Assembly (NCBI RefSeq): GCF_028745515.1
Contig: NZ_JAQZSG010000014.1
Coordinates: 1-64,000, forward strand
Origin: Paenibacillus thermotolerans
Lineage (GTDB): Bacteria > Bacillota > Bacilli > Paenibacillales > YIM-B00363
Direction: 5' to 3'
DNA: 64,000 bases
The stretch's first letter is position 1. Every line of letters starts with the position of its first letter. Below the pieces are notes generated by a model. It ran no database searches. It worked only from the letters and a program-made list of their open reading frames with translations, and was not told where the DNA came from. Position numbers and translations under genes: made by a program. Shown piece by piece: positions 62,030-64,000 of the stretch.

Positions 62030-63690
62030 AGCATGCGCAGCTTGCGCATGGCGGGTTCGGCGCGGCTCCACAGCCTGCGCGCCTTCGCCGGCATCGCCGC
62101 GATGTCGGCGGCCGTGAACGCGCCCGTCTTCAGCAGCAAGATCGGGTACAGGACGCCTGTCACGCCGGAGATGAGCAGCACCTGCAGCAGCGCGTTCAGG
62201 AACGGAATACCGAACGGATGCAAATACGTGAACAGCGCCCAAGCGAGCGCCCCCCCTGCGGCGATCTGGCCGGCGGCGGCCGCGGCGAAGCGCAGCGTCC
62301 GGCCCCCCATAATCGAATAGTCGACCGATTTGCGCAGCGCGAGCAAATTGAGCGTCATCGTTACCGCGAAGCAAAGCGCCGTTCCGCCGGCAATGCCCCA
62401 GATGCCGATGAACGGAGCGAGCGCGAGCGAGAAGACGAACTTGCTCGCCACGCCGATGCCGATATTCCGAAGCGGTGCGGACGGACGGTCGATTCCGGTC
62501 AAAATTGAGCCGGACGTCATCATGAGCACCTGGAATAACGAGCTGACGACCAAAAAGATTATGACCCAGGTGCCGAACGTATCGCCGAAGATGAGCCGGT
62601 TCAGCGGAAACGCGGCGACACAGAGGACGACGATCGCCGGTACGCCGGAGAGCAGCGTCATTCGCAGCGCGGACGACGTCTGCCGCTGCACCTCCGCCTG
62701 CTCCCCTCGGATGAAAGCGGAGGAGATGATCGGCAATATCGACTGACTGAGCGCGATCGCGAAGATGACCGGAATGCCGGCAAGCGACTGCGCGCGCGCC
62801 GTCAGCATGCCGAGCAAATCTTTCGCGTTGTCGTACCCGACCAGCCCTTCGATCAGCCGGATCGTGAACGTCGAGTCGATCAAATATACGGTCGGGACCG
62901 CGAGCGCCGTAATCGAAACCGGAATCGACAGCCTAAACATCGCGCGGTAAATGCTTCCGAGCGACGACGTGTCGATTCCGGACGCGGCTGGAGACGCCCC
63001 AGGCAGAGCAACGCCGCCATCTGCCATGACGTTTGGCTCTCCGCCTTCCCGATCCGCCTTCTTCAGCTTCCGTCCCCAAAGCAGCATGACCGCCGCAGCG
63101 GCAAGCGCGCCCAGCACGCCGCCGAACGAAGCGCCGGCCGCCGCCCAGTTGACGCCGTATCCGAGCTCCAGCAGCGCGTAAGCGAGCAACACCGCCGTTA
63201 CGACTCTGGCGATCTGCTCCCAAACCTGCGACAAGCCGTTCGCAGCCATCATCCGCCTGCCTTGAAAGTAGCCTCTTTCCACCGCAATCCACGGAAAGAG
63301 CAGCAGTGCCGGGGCCAATGCGCGAATCGCCAGATCGGCTCCGGGGTCGCCGCTGATATGCGCATACAACGGGGCGAACGCAACGACGACGATCGTGGCC
63401 AGCACCCCGGTCGTTAACGCAAAGTTGACCGCCGCCCGGTGAATCGCTTCCCCTTCATCGGGGCGCCCGACCGCGTACTTCTCGGACACCAGCTTGGCTA
63501 CGGCGCTCGGAAAGCCTGCGGTCGCAAGAATAAGCAGCCAAAAATAGACGTTATAAGCGATGCCGTAGGTGGCCATCCCCGCATCGTCGAGCAGCCTCTG
63601 CAGCGGGATTCGCTGAACGACTCCGAGCACTCGGGCAACGAGTGCGGCGCCGGCTAATATCATCGTTCCTTTAAGCAAAGTATCCTTCAT
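62026..63690 (-). CDS. Polysaccharide flippase, SpoVB/MurJ-like MATE fold
   Basis: 554-residue membrane protein with about 14 helices of the MOP superfamily. The N-terminal GTMILAGAALVARVLGVVQRIPLQRLL matches SpoVB/YtgP-type lipid-linked oligosaccharide flippases, which serve peptidoglycan or spore cortex. A soluble loop of about 30 residues near 225-250 is rich in Gly/Ala/Ser. The ATG at 63690 lies after AGAAGGG. It may translocate lipid II or a surface polymer intermediate; paralogues cannot be told apart here. Confidence 0.88.
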   Translation of the reverse strand: MKDTLLKGTMILAGAALVARVLGVVQRIPLQRLLDDAGMATYGIAYNVYFWLLILATAGFPSAVAKLVSEKYAVGRPDEGEAIHRAAVNFALTTGVLATIVVVAFAPLYAHISGDPGADLAIRALAPALLLFPWIAVERGYFQGRRMMAANGLSQVWEQIARVVTAVLLAYALLELGYGVNWAAAGASFGGVLGALAAAAVMLLWGRKLKKADREGGEPNVMADGGVALPGASPAASGIDTSSLGSIYRAMFRLSIPVSITALAVPTVYLIDSTFTIRLIEGLVGYDNAKDLLGMLTARAQSLAGIPVIFAIALSQSILPIISSAFIRGEQAEVQRQTSSALRMTLLSGVPAIVVLCVAAFPLNRLIFGDTFGTWVIIFLVVSSLFQVLMMTSGSILTGIDRPSAPLRNIGIGVASKFVFSLALAPFIGIWGIAGGTALCFAVTMTLNLLALRKSVDYSIMGGRTLRFAAAAAGQIAAGGALAWALFTYLHPFGIPFLNALLQVLLISGVTGVLYPILLLKTGAFTAADIAAMPAKARRLWSRAEPAMRKLRML

Positions 63691-63730
63691 GTATGACAGC
63701 CCTTCTCGTGTTACGAATCTTCGTGCGTCA

Positions 63731-63765
63731 AAACGCGAATGACGGCCCCGGCGGACCGTCATTCG
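63731..63765 (-). terminator. Terminator of the ThuA-like gene
   Basis: On the minus strand CGAATGACGG pairs with CCGTCATTCG across a 10-nt loop, then TTTTG, 23 bases after the stop. Confidence 0.7.
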
Positions 63766-63787
63766 TTATCCAGCGAACCTGCGTATG

Positions 63788-64000
63788 TTATGCCTTAGGG
63801 GAAATGTTCTCCAGCGGCTGCGAATGGCCGTATACCGGCCGCGCGCCGTGTACGGGTGCCGCCCATTTCACCGCGTTGCGGATCACCTTCAGCACCTCTT
63901 GATTGTGATAGGTCGGATACGTCTCGTGTCCCGGACGGAAGTAAAAAATTTTCCCTTGGCCGCGATGGAACGTGCAGCCGCTGCGGAACACTTCCCCGCC
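63788..64000 (-). CDS. ThuA-like protein, C-terminal fragment (cut by window end)
   Basis: The last 70 residues of a minus-strand gene that continues beyond the window. GGEVFRSGCTFHRGQGK and YFRPGHETYPTYHNQEV match the C-terminal part of ThuA-domain proteins, a class-I glutamine-amidotransferase-like fold tied to trehalose and other sugar use. The reading frame is open to the last base, so no start can be given. Confidence 0.8.
   Translation of the reverse strand, partial: GGEVFRSGCTFHRGQGKIFYFRPGHETYPTYHNQEVLKVIRNAVKWAAPVHGARPVYGHSQPLENISPKA

Noticed and set aside
60731-62374. Minus-strand 547-codon frame
   Set aside because: It is antisense to the DUF2515-like gene, very Arg-rich and lacks recognisable motifs; the plus-strand gene has a good ribosome binding site.
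1-64000. tRNA or rRNA genes, riboswitches, insertion sequences
   Set aside because: I found no cloverleaf, rRNA segment, recognisable riboswitch core, transposase or paired terminal repeats by reading; a covariance-model search would be decisive.

Overview
The window looks like chromosome from an endospore-forming, aerobic member of the Bacillota, most likely Paenibacillus, Cohnella or a close relative. The evidence is moderately high GC, strong GGAGG-type ribosome binding sites, frequent GTG and TTG starts, and many spore genes: gerM, gerE, a YhcN-type lipoprotein, a CAP-domain protein, a coat-polysaccharide cluster, YheC/D, sda and an SpoVB-like flippase. Gene order around yuiB/hemQ/ndh/yumC and yutM/yutJ/yuzB/yutI resembles Bacillales core genome. 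I see no rRNA, tRNA, insertion sequence, prophage or cas gene. Every identification rests on reading the sequence; no database search was run.

Layout. 1-11 kb: rph-rdgB, then sporulation and spore-surface genes (gerM, gerE with a sigma-K-type promoter, a YhcN lipoprotein with a sigma-G-type promoter, a CAP protein, a double GT2, a GT4 and a YheC/D ATP-grasp). 11-29 kb: psd, an aminotransferase, an M29 aminopeptidase, ecsAB, an S-layer-homology protein, a DEAD-box helicase, cheX, transporters, a LysR regulator, histidinol phosphatase, a diguanylate cyclase and a CDF metal exporter. 29-36 kb: sdhCAB under a clear sigma-A promoter, with a divergent LysR gene, a CPBP protease and a phosphoesterase. 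36-44 kb: a nuclease-like/HTH protein, uvrC, trxA, yqzM and the primosome genes dnaB-dnaI. 44-55 kb: yuiB, hemQ, two NDH-2-type flavoproteins, yumC, sda, an amidase and the erpA/mqnE/yutJ/yuzB/yutI group. 55-64 kb: a co-directional run ctaA-EamA-HEPN-SDR, a stalk-domain lipoprotein with a thioredoxin-like protein, a DUF2515-like gene, an SpoVB-like flippase and the end of a ThuA-like gene.

The genes fit an aerobic spore-former. SdhCAB, NDH-2, YumC, CtaA and MqnE (futalosine route to menaquinone) serve the respiratory chain. HemQ supplies heme. ErpA, YutI and YuzB fit iron-sulfur handling. DnaB/DnaI and Sda link replication to sporulation.

The most unusual structure is a set of intergenic arrays at 13.65-14.17 kb and 37.75-38.04 kb. 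They consist of 24-bp imperfect palindromes spaced at a nearly constant 52 bp. In both arrays the units reverse orientation across a 38-nt centre, so each core forms a mirror-symmetric block with identical 52-62-52 spacing. Both lie between convergent genes, and one follows directly after a nuclease-like/HTH gene. A second highlight is a dense DnaA-box cluster just upstream of sda (49.42-49.53 kb).
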